Of a stretch of 64,000 bases of DNA, positions 25,014-32,724 are shown piece by piece (within the stretch, counting starts at the first letter, position 1; each line of letters begins with the position of its first letter). Position numbers and translations under genes: made by a program. The notes beneath the pieces were generated by a model, which was not told the DNA's origin, did not search any database, and was given only the letters and a program-made list of their open reading frames with translations. Source of the stretch: Sporosarcina globispora (GTDB lineage: Bacteria; Bacillota; Bacilli; Bacillales; Cytobacillaceae); contig NZ_LGUF01000007.1 in NCBI RefSeq assembly GCF_001274725.1, positions 2,363,629 through 2,427,628 on the forward strand, given 5' to 3'.

Positions 25014-25265
25014 TTGCTATTTAAAAGCCTAGAGTTCAAAAATGCTGTTGGACAGAAGGTAAAAATCGTTGAAATTCCTGTATTGGCAAAAGATAGCCCT
25101 TATTATTTTATGATCCAAGTCCGTTTGAATACTTTTATTGCCGCCACTTATGCCAATGAAAAAAACAGCAGGAATTATTCTTTCAGAGAATATTTAAAAC
25201 GAGGGTTAAAGTGGCCGGTGTATGAAGAAATTTTTAAGGCACCAGAATTGAAAAATAACGCGTAA
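25014..25265 (+). CDS. ypmP: YpmP family protein (DUF2535)
   Basis: An 83-residue protein starting at TTG behind AAGAGGATTGATATT. The upstream in-frame ATG at 24969 lacks a site. The sequence LLFKSLEFKNAVGQKVKIVEIPVLAKDSPYYFMIQVRL, then YSFREYLKRGLKWPVYEEIF, is the DUF2535/YpmP type. The function is unknown. In B. subtilis ypmP lies next to ilvA; here tatA-tatC come between. Confidence 0.8.
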   Translation: MLFKSLEFKNAVGQKVKIVEIPVLAKDSPYYFMIQVRLNTFIAATYANEKNSRNYSFREYLKRGLKWPVYEEIFKAPELKNNA

Positions 25266-25271
25266 TACTAT

Positions 25272-25302
25272 TGATACCGGCAGCATGCCGGTATTTTTTT
25301 GT
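25272..25302 (+). terminator. Terminator after ypmP
   Basis: ATACCGGCA / TGCCGGTAT perfect stem with a three-base loop and seven T residues. Confidence 0.9.
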
Positions 25303-25396
25303 AATATGAGTGTATAAAAACATTTATTGCTTTATTTGTTTTTAGCCTGAATGTATAATATGAACTAATTGTTAATGCAGGGGAAGTGAAAGCATA

Positions 25397-26242
25397 ATGG
25401 CTAAAATTAAAGTTGTTACAGATTCCACAGCTGACTTATCCAGAGAAGTTATTGAAAAATTCGATATTGAAGTAGTGCCGCTATCTATTCACATCGAAGG
25501 CAATACATACTTGGACCGGGTTGACATTACTCCTTCTGAATTTATGAAAAAAATGAAAGAAGCGGATGAACTGCCTAAAAGCTCTCAGCCTCCAGCTGGA
25601 GCATTCGCGGAGGTATATGACAGGTTCGGTGACCAAGGCTATGAAATTCTTTCAATTCATATGACGGGGGGAATGAGCGGTACTGTTCAATCAGCTGAAA
25701 GTGCGGCAGCGATGTCAAATGCAAATGTAACAGTAGTAGATTCCAGGTATATCTCCAAGGCGCTTGCCTTTCAAGTAATAGAGGCTGCGAAAATGGCCAA
25801 AGAAGGGAAAAGTATTCAGGAAATTGTCAGCCATCTGGAGACCATACGCGGAAATACTAAATTGTTTGTGGTAGTGGATACATTGGAAAATCTCGTAAAA
25901 GGCGGAAGAATTGGTAAGGGAAAAGCCATGATCGGGTCATTGCTGAATATAAAACCAATTGCCTCTCTTGAAGGCGGGGTGTACACACCTGTCGCTAAAG
26001 TTAGAAGCCATACCCAGGTTGCCAAATATTTGGCCAAGCAATTTGCAGAGGACATAAAAGGGAAAACAATAAAAGGTGTAGGCCTTGTACATGCAGAAGG
26101 CATTGAATTAGCTTCTAAATTAAAAAAAATGATTGAGGAGCTGGATGTTCCTGCAGAGATTAAAATTGAAGAAACAACTCCAATTATCAGTACACATACC
26201 GGGCCCGGAGCAATCGGATTTATGTATCATCTGGAGGATTAA
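25397..26242 (+). CDS. DegV family fatty-acid-binding protein
   Basis: A 281-residue DegV-fold protein. These proteins bind a fatty acid, and some (FakB) present it to the kinase FakA for incorporation into phospholipid. Visible: VVTDSTADLSREV (about 5-17), PLSIHIEGNTYLDRVDIT (about 30), KSSQPPAGAF (about 61-70), the lipid-binding loop region HMTGGMSGTVQSA (about 90-102), and THTGPGAIGFMY near the end. ATG follows GGGGAAG. It is flanked by terminators and so is probably monocistronic. Confidence 0.93.
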   Translation: MAKIKVVTDSTADLSREVIEKFDIEVVPLSIHIEGNTYLDRVDITPSEFMKKMKEADELPKSSQPPAGAFAEVYDRFGDQGYEILSIHMTGGMSGTVQSAESAAAMSNANVTVVDSRYISKALAFQVIEAAKMAKEGKSIQEIVSHLETIRGNTKLFVVVDTLENLVKGGRIGKGKAMIGSLLNIKPIASLEGGVYTPVAKVRSHTQVAKYLAKQFAEDIKGKTIKGVGLVHAEGIELASKLKKMIEELDVPAEIKIEETTPIISTHTGPGAIGFMYHLED

Positions 26243-26246
26243 AAAG

Positions 26247-26277
26247 GACGCATGGCTTACTAGGCTATGCGTTTTTG
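26247..26277 (+). terminator. Terminator after the degV-family gene
   Basis: GACGCATGGC / GCTATGCGTT imperfect stem followed by TTTT. Confidence 0.75.
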
Positions 26278-26457
26278 AGTGGAGTTATTTGCATGCACTT
26301 TTAAATCTTTGGCATTGTTATAGGATTTCAACAGAATTTCCCTGGAAAAAGATAATTTGGGATATTTTGTTTTTAAACGGTAGCTAAAGAAAGCAGTTGA
26401 AAAAATTCAGCCATTCTTATTTGCTCTAGGAATACAATTAAGTATGGGGGTAGAGGG

Positions 26458-27181
26458 TTGAGGAGAAAAAATGTCCTTCTTTTCAGTGATTTTGGGATAG
26501 ATGATTTTGTTGCGGTTATCTTTGCTTTTTTTTCAGAGGAAATCAATATTGTTGGGATTGTTGCCGATTATGGGAATGTATCCAGGGAGGATGCCATCCG
26601 AAATGCAGCTTACCTTCGTGAATTAACTGGACAAAAAGATATTCCGGTATTCAGTGGAGCCGTTTTGCCTTTAACCGGGGAGGTTCCCTGTGGCTGAAGC
26701 GAATTTTTATGGGGATCCGTATGCAGCCAATGTTGTATTTGGCAATGCACCGAAGAGGATTCATATTTTTCCTTTAGATGTAACGATGTCTGCAATCATT
26801 ACTCCAGCACTTATCGACACACTTGATGCCTATTACCAATCTGTGCAAAATAAAGTCGGCTTAATTCTTAAACCGATGGTTGATTATTATTTCAATTTTT
26901 ATAAGGAAACCTATCCAGGCATAAGCGGCAGTCCACTGCACGATCTATTTACATTCTGGGCAATACTTGATGGGGCTGACATTCAATATCTGGATGTGCC
27001 GGTAAAAATTATTGTCGACAGAGGGGAGGCTTTTGGCCAAAGTATTGGCGATTTTAGGAATGTACCTCCTGAAGACAAGATGAAATACCCGATTCATCGG
27101 ATTGCAGTGCAATTTAATTATTCAAATTTTATCAGGACATTTTACGAGATTATGACTAATCATAAAACGAAAACACCTTAA
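26458..27181 (+). pseudogene. Inosine/uridine-preferring nucleoside hydrolase with internal deletion and frameshift
   Basis: Two consecutive frames match one protein. The first (26458-26697, TTG after GGGGTAGAGG) has the N-terminal LFSDFGIDDFVAVIFAF and NAAYLRELTGQKDIPVFSGA. It runs into a stop right where a second frame (26690-27181) resumes as VAEANFYGDPYAANVVFG and continues to the C-terminus. Intact family members have roughly 90 more residues between these points, including the substrate-binding centre and the GGA-containing strand. The join therefore looks like an internal deletion whose length was not a multiple of three. The aspartate motif is also altered (DFGIDD instead of the usual DPGIDD). 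An active enzyme is unlikely. Confidence 0.82.
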
Positions 27182-27200
27182 AAGGAAAGGGTGTTATTCT
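27171..27200 (+). terminator. Hairpin at the end of the broken nucleoside hydrolase
   Basis: AACACC / GGTGTT stem overlapping the stop codon, followed by ATTCTT. Weak T tail. Confidence 0.5.
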
Positions 27201-27339
27201 TCATCCTGCAGAGTCTTCCCATTGTTTGTATAAAAAGAAGGCAAACAATTCTATTCACAAGTTTGTCACATGTACTTCTTTCTTCTTTCATGAATATTTG
27301 CTAAAATTAGCATCGTAACTAATTAAAGCAGGTGAATGT

Positions 27340-27918
27340 ATGAGAAAAAGAGTTTTTGCCATTGTTTCAGCTATGATGCTTTTAGTCCTTTCAGCATGCG
27401 GACAGAGCGGTATTAAGGACGCATTAAATTGGGAGCTTGCAGATTTTACGTATACGAATCAGGATAATAAGGAATTTGGTTTAAAGGATCTCGAAGGCAA
27501 GGTTTGGATAGCGGATTTTATTTTTACAAACTGTGAAGATGTATGTATGCCAATGACAGCTAATATGAAGAAGCTTCAGGATTTGGCTAAGGAGGAAGGC
27601 ATTGAAAATATTGAATTTGTTTCCTTCAGTGTTGATCCCAAAGTTGATACACCTGAAGTATTGAAGGACTTTGCAGCAACATACAATTCGGATTTCAGCA
27701 ATTGGCATTTTCTGACCGGCTATGCCCAGGAGGAAATTGAAAAATACGCTATGGATAACTTTAAAACCATTGTGAAAAAGCCGCAAACAGGCGATCAGGT
27801 TATTCATGGAACTGATTTTTACCTCGTTGACCAGAACGGCAATGTAATGAAATATTATACTGGGCTTAATGAAATTCCATTAGATGAAATTATCAATGAT
27901 ATTAAAGCATTGCAATAG
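27340..27918 (+). CDS. ypmQ: SCO1/SenC-type copper-binding lipoprotein
   Basis: A 192-residue thioredoxin-fold protein with a lipoprotein signal (LVLSACGQ lipobox, Cys20). SCO proteins deliver copper to the CuA site of cytochrome c oxidase or act as thiol reductases. The metal motif CEDVC is visible in IFTNCEDVCMPM (about 64-68), and the partner His lies in VIHGTDFYLVDQNG (about 155). Phrases VSFSVDPKVDTPEVLKDF and WHFLTG are typical. It is followed by a terminator and then ypmR/ypmS as in B. subtilis. Confidence 0.92.
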   Translation: MRKRVFAIVSAMMLLVLSACGQSGIKDALNWELADFTYTNQDNKEFGLKDLEGKVWIADFIFTNCEDVCMPMTANMKKLQDLAKEEGIENIEFVSFSVDPKVDTPEVLKDFAATYNSDFSNWHFLTGYAQEEIEKYAMDNFKTIVKKPQTGDQVIHGTDFYLVDQNGNVMKYYTGLNEIPLDEIINDIKALQ

Positions 27919-27943
27919 ACCTTGAAAAAGGTCTATTTTTATT
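27914..27943 (+). terminator. Terminator after ypmQ
   Basis: TAGACCTT / AAGGTCTA perfect stem followed by TTTTTATTTT; the stem overlaps the stop codon. Confidence 0.85.
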
Positions 27944-28040
27944 TTCTGATTAGCTCTTGATCCTTCAGAGGCAATGCTAATTATTTTTAATATTAAGGTA
28001 CATGTTATAATATGAATGACAAAAATGGGCAGGTGATAGT

Positions 28041-28880
28041 ATGATAAGAAATTTCACCTTCATCTTTTTAATCATGCTGCTTCTCGCCTCCTGCAGTTCA
28101 TTAAACACCGGCGATATCAGCCATTCTCAAAAAGAATCTAACCTGACTGTTAAAAAAGAGATACCCCTGGACTTTTTCCCAAGAAATCTAACTGTTGCTG
28201 CAGTAGGGGACTCATTAACCCAGGGAGTTGGGGACAGTACTGAACGGGGAGGCTATTTGCCATATCTTGAAGAGGCATTGGAAAAAGACAAAAGTGTTCA
28301 AGATGCTGTTTTTTATAATTTTGGTGTAAGAGGCAATCGTTCCGATCAATTATTGAAAAAGTTAGGGACGGATGAAGTAAAAGATGTTGTGAAGAAAGCA
28401 GACACGGTTATCATAACCATTGGAGGAAACGATGTTATGAAAGTTGTCCGTGAAAATTTTTCAAATTTAAAGCTGAAGGCTTTTGCCAAGGAAAAGAAAA
28501 ATTATGAACAAAATCTGATTGAGGTTTTAAATGAGATTAAAGAGGTAAACCCAAATAGTAAGATCGTTTTAATAGGACTATATAATCCTTTCTTAAAATG
28601 GTTTTCAGACATTACCGAATTAAACGGTATTCTTGAAGATTGGAATGGCGCAAGTCAGGCTATATTAAAAAGATATCCGGGAACGTATTTTGTTGAAATA
28701 GACGATATATTTGAAAACACTGATGATAATCTTTTATATACAGACTATTTTCATCCAAATGACAGAGGGTACGAATTAATAGCCGGCCGTGTTCATCAAA
28801 TCCTCACAGAAGAAGTTTTGAAAGAAATTCCGTATAATAGGGAAACAGAAAGAAATGGAGAGAATATTATTGAAAGATAG
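28041..28880 (+). CDS. ypmR: SGNH/GDSL-type lipoprotein hydrolase YpmR
   Basis: A 279-residue predicted lipoprotein (LLLASCSS lipobox, Cys18) with an SGNH hydrolase domain. Block I is VAAVGDSLTQGVGD (about 53-66, catalytic Ser), the block II Gly region is FNFGVRGNRSDQLL, block III is IGGNDVMK (about 127), and block V is DYFHPNDRGYELI (about 238) with the Asp-His pair. Esterase or lipase activity on envelope lipids or glycans is likely but the substrate is unknown. Its 3' end overlaps ypmS. Confidence 0.9.
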   Translation: MIRNFTFIFLIMLLLASCSSLNTGDISHSQKESNLTVKKEIPLDFFPRNLTVAAVGDSLTQGVGDSTERGGYLPYLEEALEKDKSVQDAVFYNFGVRGNRSDQLLKKLGTDEVKDVVKKADTVIITIGGNDVMKVVRENFSNLKLKAFAKEKKNYEQNLIEVLNEIKEVNPNSKIVLIGLYNPFLKWFSDITELNGILEDWNGASQAILKRYPGTYFVEIDDIFENTDDNLLYTDYFHPNDRGYELIAGRVHQILTEEVLKEIPYNRETERNGENIIER

Positions 28881-29451
28881 CAAATGGAAAACGCTGTTTT
28901 TTGCTTTGCTGGCAGTTAATGCACTCATTTTAATTGTGCTGATTATTTTTATCAGCATGCCAGCAGATGGCGAAGACTATACAGCGGCCACCAAGAATGA
29001 GGATAATCATGTTCCTTTCAACATAAAAGCCAATAAAGAAGACCTGAATAGAGTCATTAACAGCTATCTTGAAAAAGAAGGACTGACAGGGGCAATTGAT
29101 TATAAAGTTCTCCTAAATGATGAAGTTGATTTATATGGCACAATCCCTTTCTTCAGCCAGAATCTGCAAATGAAACTATCGTTTGAACCGGAGGCTTTGG
29201 AGAATGGGGATGTTGTCCTTCAGCAAAAGTCCATATCTGTCGGACAGCTGAATCTTCCTGTATCACATGTGCTTAAACTGGTAAAAGATAGCTACAAGCT
29301 TCCTGAAGGAGTTACAATCCAGCCGCAAAAAGAAAGAATTTACGTGTCATTGCAGGAAATGAAGCTGAAGAGTGATGTGAAAGTAAAAGTGGATGAGTTT
29401 AATTTAAAGCAGGATGATATTCGATTTACACTTCTGGTTCCTGTTAATTGA
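28870..29451 (+). CDS. ypmS: YpmS family membrane-anchored protein
   Basis: A 193-residue protein with one N-terminal membrane span (about 6-30, FFALLAVNALILIVLIIFIS) and a large extracytoplasmic domain. The TTG at 28870 follows GGAGAG; an in-frame ATG at 28855 is the alternative. The sequence LNRVINSYLEKE, YKVLLNDEVDLYGTIPFFSQNLQMKLSFEPEALENGDVVLQQKSISVGQLNLPV is of the DUF2140/YpmS type. The function is unknown; coupling to the upstream lipoprotein hydrolase suggests an envelope role. A terminator follows. Confidence 0.83.
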   Translation: MKDSKWKTLFFALLAVNALILIVLIIFISMPADGEDYTAATKNEDNHVPFNIKANKEDLNRVINSYLEKEGLTGAIDYKVLLNDEVDLYGTIPFFSQNLQMKLSFEPEALENGDVVLQQKSISVGQLNLPVSHVLKLVKDSYKLPEGVTIQPQKERIYVSLQEMKLKSDVKVKVDEFNLKQDDIRFTLLVPVN

Positions 29452-29489
29452 AAAAAGGAATCCTTTCAATCATGTGGGGATTCCTTTTG
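29452..29489 (+). terminator. Terminator after ypmR-ypmS
   Basis: AAAAAGGAATCC / GGATTCCTTTT stem, loop about 14 bases. Confidence 0.82.
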
Positions 29490-29520
29490 ATAATGAACGA
29501 AGCTGGGAATTCATTAGCCT

Positions 29521-29632
29521 GTGGACACTTGACTCCTGCGGGAGGATAGGGTAGTGAGTGACCCCACAGGCGAAGCCGAGAAGGCTCTTATTCCTCACCG
29601 CGGAAAGCAAGTGTCCGCAGCGGAAATCAATG
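29521..29632. repeat. GC-rich dispersed repeat (family B, diverged copy 2)
   Basis: About 112 bp sharing ACTCCTGCGGGAG, GTGA(G)TGACCCC and GCAGCGGAAATCAA with the element at 17971. Ends GTGGACACTT and AAGTGTCCGC pair. No coding content. Confidence 0.7.
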
Positions 29633-29670
29633 GTCCAAAAATAATTGAATGGCAATTAAATTAAAAGGGC

Positions 29671-29699
29671 TTTACATATGGTGCAATATTCCATATGAT
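29671..29699 (+). promoter_or_regulatory. SigA-type promoter with a palindrome over the spacer
   Basis: TTTACA at 29671-29676, exactly 17 nt, TATGAT at 29694-29699. The inverted repeat CATATGG (29675-29681) / CCATATG (29691-29697) spans the spacer and could be an operator. Confidence 0.7.
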
Positions 29700-29731
29700 A
29701 TAAACAAATAAACGAAAGCGGGTGATGTGCT

Positions 29732-29803
29732 ATGAAAAGAGAACGTTATGCAAAAAAATTCTTTGTAAATAATTCAGGCACAGCCCAAATGGAAATCGTT
29801 TAA
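29732..29803 (+). CDS. Possible 23-residue basic peptide
   Basis: An ATG at 29732 behind AGCGGGTGATGTGCT opens a 23-codon frame (MKRERYAKKFFVNNSGTAQMEIV, written here in two parts: MKRERYAKKFF and VNNSGTAQMEIV). A good SigA-type promoter lies 33 nt upstream and a terminator about 50 nt downstream, so a short transcript is likely. Whether the peptide or the RNA is the functional product cannot be told from sequence. I recognise no family. Confidence 0.5.
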   Translation: MKRERYAKKFFVNNSGTAQMEIV

Positions 29804-29849
29804 TCGAGCGGATAAGTTAGTTTTCCTATGCTTATTGAACCTTGCATTA

Positions 29850-29883
29850 TTAAACCATGGGCTGATTGCCTATGGTTTTTTGT
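29850..29883 (+). terminator. Terminator of the short transcript
   Basis: AAACCATGGG / CCTATGGTTT stem followed by TTTT. It lies upstream of the rsgA-like start and rules out use of the earlier ATG at 29828 for that gene. Confidence 0.75.
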
Positions 29884-29920
29884 ATGTAAAAAATTTTCTA
29901 TTAGCATGGAGGAACTAACT

Positions 29921-30979
29921 TTGACAATCAATAACTTTGGATATAATGAATTTTTTAAAGAGGCTTTTTCAGCATTCGAAGAAAAAGAATATCAAATCGG
30001 CCGTGTTGCCTTAGAACATAAAAGAATGTATCGCGTTTGGACAGATAACGGTGAAATGCTTTGTGAGGTATCAGGAAAATTTTCTTTCGATGCATCATCA
30101 AGGGAAGATTACCCTGCTGTAGGTGACTGGGTTGCCATCAAAGAGAGGGCGGGTGAACAGAGAGGTACGATTCATGCTGTCCTCCCAAGAAAGAGCAAAT
30201 TCTCACGGAAGACTGCAGGATTAAATACTGAAGAGCAAATTGTAGCTGCTAATATAGACACTATTTTCCTGGTGAACTCCCTTAACGAGGATCTTAACTT
30301 AAGGAGATTGGAACGTTATTTGCTTTTATCATGGGAAAGCGGGGCTTCTCCTGTAATTGTTCTTACCAAGGCTGACCTTTGTGAGGATCTGGAGGATAAG
30401 CTTGCTGAGGTGGAAAGTGTTGCAATGGGTGTTCCTGTTATTTCAATCAGCGTCATGGAAGAGAAGGGAATAGACCGGCTTAAACCGTTCTTAGAGCCCG
30501 GCAAAACAATCGCCTTGCTCGGCTCTTCAGGAGTAGGAAAATCCACACTTACAAATTACCTTCTAGGCGAGGAAAGGCAAAAGGTCCAGGATATTAGAAT
30601 AAGTGATGATAAAGGAAAGCATACAACTACCCATCGTGAACTTATCCTTCTTCCGGAAGGTGCGATCCTGATTGATACACCAGGAATGAGAGAGCTTCAG
30701 CTGTGGGAAAGTGAAAGCGGGCTTTCTGAAAGCTTCACGGATATTGAGCAGGCAGGAAAAAACTGCAAATTCAGGGACTGTACACATGCAAATGAGCCTG
30801 GCTGCGCTGTCCTTAAGCTAATAGAAGAAGGAAGCATATCGAGAGCACGGCTAAACAGCTATAAAAAGCTTCTCAAGGAACTCGCTTATTTGGATAGAAA
30901 ACAGGATAAAAGAGCTCAATCTGAGGAACGCAAACGCTGGAAAAAAATTAGCGCCGGCGTGAAACCTAAAAGAATTTAA
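29921..30979 (+). CDS. Ribosome-small-subunit-dependent GTPase A (RsgA/YloQ-like)
   Basis: A 352-residue circularly permuted GTPase. TTG at 29921 lies seven bases after GGAGGA. An N-terminal OB-fold (about 25-80) leads to G4 VLTKADL (about 145), then G1 LLGSSGVGKSTLTN (about 197), the switch region HTTTHRELILL, and G3 LIDTPGMRELQLW (about 250). The C-terminal zinc motif is CKFRDCTHANEPGCAV (about 282-297), followed by a basic tail. RsgA releases RbfA and matures the 30S subunit. At about 350 residues it is longer than typical YloQ (about 298), so it may be the second, YjeQ-like paralogue found in some Bacillaceae. Confidence 0.88.
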   Translation: MTINNFGYNEFFKEAFSAFEEKEYQIGRVALEHKRMYRVWTDNGEMLCEVSGKFSFDASSREDYPAVGDWVAIKERAGEQRGTIHAVLPRKSKFSRKTAGLNTEEQIVAANIDTIFLVNSLNEDLNLRRLERYLLLSWESGASPVIVLTKADLCEDLEDKLAEVESVAMGVPVISISVMEEKGIDRLKPFLEPGKTIALLGSSGVGKSTLTNYLLGEERQKVQDIRISDDKGKHTTTHRELILLPEGAILIDTPGMRELQLWESESGLSESFTDIEQAGKNCKFRDCTHANEPGCAVLKLIEEGSISRARLNSYKKLLKELAYLDRKQDKRAQSEERKRWKKISAGVKPKRI

Positions 30980-31027
30980 AATGAGTCAGAGTTTCATCTC
31001 TGCCGGTCATTTAGACTGCAATAACAT

Positions 31028-31061
31028 ATAGAAACCTCTCCAGTAAAGAGGTTTCTTTTGC
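31028..31061 (+). terminator. Terminator after the rsgA-like gene
   Basis: AGAAACCTCT / AGAGGTTTCT stem followed by TTTG. Confidence 0.82.
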
Positions 31062-31162
31062 ATATAAGGGATCTTTTCATTTATCTTATGTATATAGCTT
31101 TAAATCATCTTTTTAAGGGGAAAAGTAAAAGATAGAAAAAATGCCGGAAAGAGGTGGAGAAA

Positions 31163-31702
31163 ATGTCTGAGAAACGTTTTGAAAAGGCAGCATTTGCAGG
31201 AGGATGCTTCTGGTGCATGGTGAAGCCTTTTGATGAACATCCTGGAATAAAAGAGGTTATCTCCGGATATACCGGAGGGAATGTGAAGAATCCAACTTAT
31301 CAGGAAGTCTGTTCCGAAACCACTGGCCATTATGAAGCGGTTCAAATAACATTCGATCCTGATGTTTTCCCTTATGAAAAGCTTCTTGAACTATATTGGC
31401 AGCAGATAGATCCAACTGATGAAGGCGGCCAGTTTTATGATCGCGGCCAATCCTATCAGACAGCGATTTTCTATCATAATGAAAAACAAAAGCAGTCAGC
31501 AGAAGAATCAAAACAAAAGCTTGAAGAAACCGGTCTTTTTACAAAACCAATTGTTACTAAGGTTCTGCCTGCTTCTGACTTTTACCCTGCAGAAGACTAT
31601 CACCAGCATTATTATAAAAAGAATCCGGAAAGATACAATGCCTATCACACCGGGTCTGGAAGAAAGGCATTTATTAATAAGCATTGGGGTGAAAGATCAT
31701 GA
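31163..31702 (+). CDS. msrA: Peptide-methionine (S)-S-oxide reductase
   Basis: MsrA reduces the S epimer of methionine sulfoxide in proteins and free methionine. ATG at 31163 follows GAGGTGG and gives 179 residues. The catalytic motif AGGCFWCM (about 11-18) is at the N-terminus. [20 protein letters not shown], and [19 protein letters not shown] are diagnostic, and the C-terminal [19 protein letters not shown] region is present. It is coupled to msrB by ATGA overlap. Confidence 0.96.
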   Translation: MSEKRFEKAAFAGGCFWCMVKPFDEHPGIKEVISGYTGGNVKNPTYQEVCSETTGHYEAVQITFDPDVFPYEKLLELYWQQIDPTDEGGQFYDRGQSYQTAIFYHNEKQKQSAEESKQKLEETGLFTKPIVTKVLPASDFYPAEDYHQHYYKKNPERYNAYHTGSGRKAFINKHWGERS

Positions 31703-32139
31703 CAAAAAACAAAGAAGATTTGAAGCAGAAACTGGATCCAATGCAATATGAAGTAACTCAGAATAATGGAACAGAGCCGCCATTCCGCAATGAATATTGG
31801 AATGAGTTCAGAGACGGAATCTATGTTGATATAGTTTCTGGCAAGCCTCTCTTCAGCTCAAAAGACAAATACGATGCAGGCTGTGGCTGGCCGAGTTTCA
31901 CTAAACCCATTCAAGATGAAGAGATCCTGGAAAAAGAAGACCGCAGCCACTTTATGGTGAGAACAGAAGTGAGAAGCAAATCAGCCGATTCGCATCTTGG
32001 ACATGTTTTTGATGATGGCCCGGGACCTGCGGGCCTTCGTTATTGCATAAATTCTGCAGCACTCCGATTCATACCGAAAGAAAAGCTGGAGGAAGAAGGC
32101 TACAAAGAATTTATGCTATTATTTAATGATGTAAAATAA
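31699..32139 (+). CDS. msrB: Peptide-methionine (R)-S-oxide reductase
   Basis: MsrB repairs the R epimer, complementing MsrA. The 146 residues include [24 protein letters not shown] (about 27-50), [11 protein letters not shown] (about 70-80), [17 protein letters not shown] (about 104-120), and the catalytic Cys in [12 protein letters not shown] (about 128). The classical zinc-binding CxxC pairs are absent (only the GCGWP Cys remains), consistent with the zinc-free MsrB form common in Bacillus. It overlaps msrA by 4 nt, and the EIIA gene follows after 18 bases. Confidence 0.96.
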   Translation: MTKNKEDLKQKLDPMQYEVTQNNGTEPPFRNEYWNEFRDGIYVDIVSGKPLFSSKDKYDAGCGWPSFTKPIQDEEILEKEDRSHFMVRTEVRSKSADSHLGHVFDDGPGPAGLRYCINSAALRFIPKEKLEEEGYKEFMLLFNDVK

Positions 32140-32157
32140 GGAATGGAAGGTGATTTT

Positions 32158-32655
32158 ATGTTTAAGAAATTATTCGGCAAAAAGGAAAGTGTCAATGCAA
32201 TCGAGGTTAAGGCTGCTTTGACAGGTACAGCAGTAAAACTGGAAGAAGTACCTGATCCAGTTTTTGCTGAAAGAATGATGGGGGACGGTATTGCAATTGA
32301 ACCTTCAGAAGGGGTAGTCGTTTCCCCGATAAACGGAGAAGTTGTCCAAGTGTTCCCTACTAAGCATGCAATTGGCATTCGTGCTGAGAATGGTACCGAG
32401 ATTTTAATTCATATCGGCCTCGAAACGGTTTCAATGAAAGGGGAGGGCTTCGAGACCCATATTTCCGAAGGAGCAAAGGTCAGCGAAGGAGATAAGCTTG
32501 TCACGTTCGATTTAGCTCTAGTTAAAGAAAAAGCAAAGAGCACAATAACACCGATCATTGTCACCAACGGCGACCAGGTTGCTTCTCTTGAGAAGAATGC
32601 AGAGGGACCTGTAACAAGAGGGACAACTACGGTTATGACAGTTACTGTAAAATAA
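32158..32655 (+). CDS. ypqE: PTS glucose-type EIIA protein (YpqE-like)
   Basis: A 165-residue soluble EIIA-Glc (Crr) domain protein. ATG at 32158 follows GGAAGGTGA. Visible: DPVFAERMMGDGIAIEPSEGVVVSPINGEV (about 31-60), HAIGIRAENGTEILIHIGLETVSMKGEGF (about 68-96) with two His residues of the phosphotransfer site, and VTFDLALVKEK. It has no EIIB or EIIC partner nearby, so it may feed phosphate to a permease encoded elsewhere. It lies in one transcript with msrA-msrB, ended by a strong terminator. Confidence 0.92.
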   Translation: MFKKLFGKKESVNAIEVKAALTGTAVKLEEVPDPVFAERMMGDGIAIEPSEGVVVSPINGEVVQVFPTKHAIGIRAENGTEILIHIGLETVSMKGEGFETHISEGAKVSEGDKLVTFDLALVKEKAKSTITPIIVTNGDQVASLEKNAEGPVTRGTTTVMTVTVK

Positions 32656-32658
32656 TTA

Positions 32659-32690
32659 GAAAAAGCCGCCTAAATTGGGCGGCTTTACTC
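32659..32690 (+). terminator. Terminator after msrA-msrB-ypqE
   Basis: AAAAGCCGCC / GGCGGCTTTA stem with a seven-base loop. Confidence 0.85.
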
Positions 32691-32724
32691 ATGTTCTTTA
32701 TTAATAACCTCTCTAGGATCTTCG

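Noticed and set aside
26458-27181. Two separate short genes
   Set aside because: Both frames align to one nucleoside hydrolase with the join at a deletion, so a single pseudogene is the better reading.
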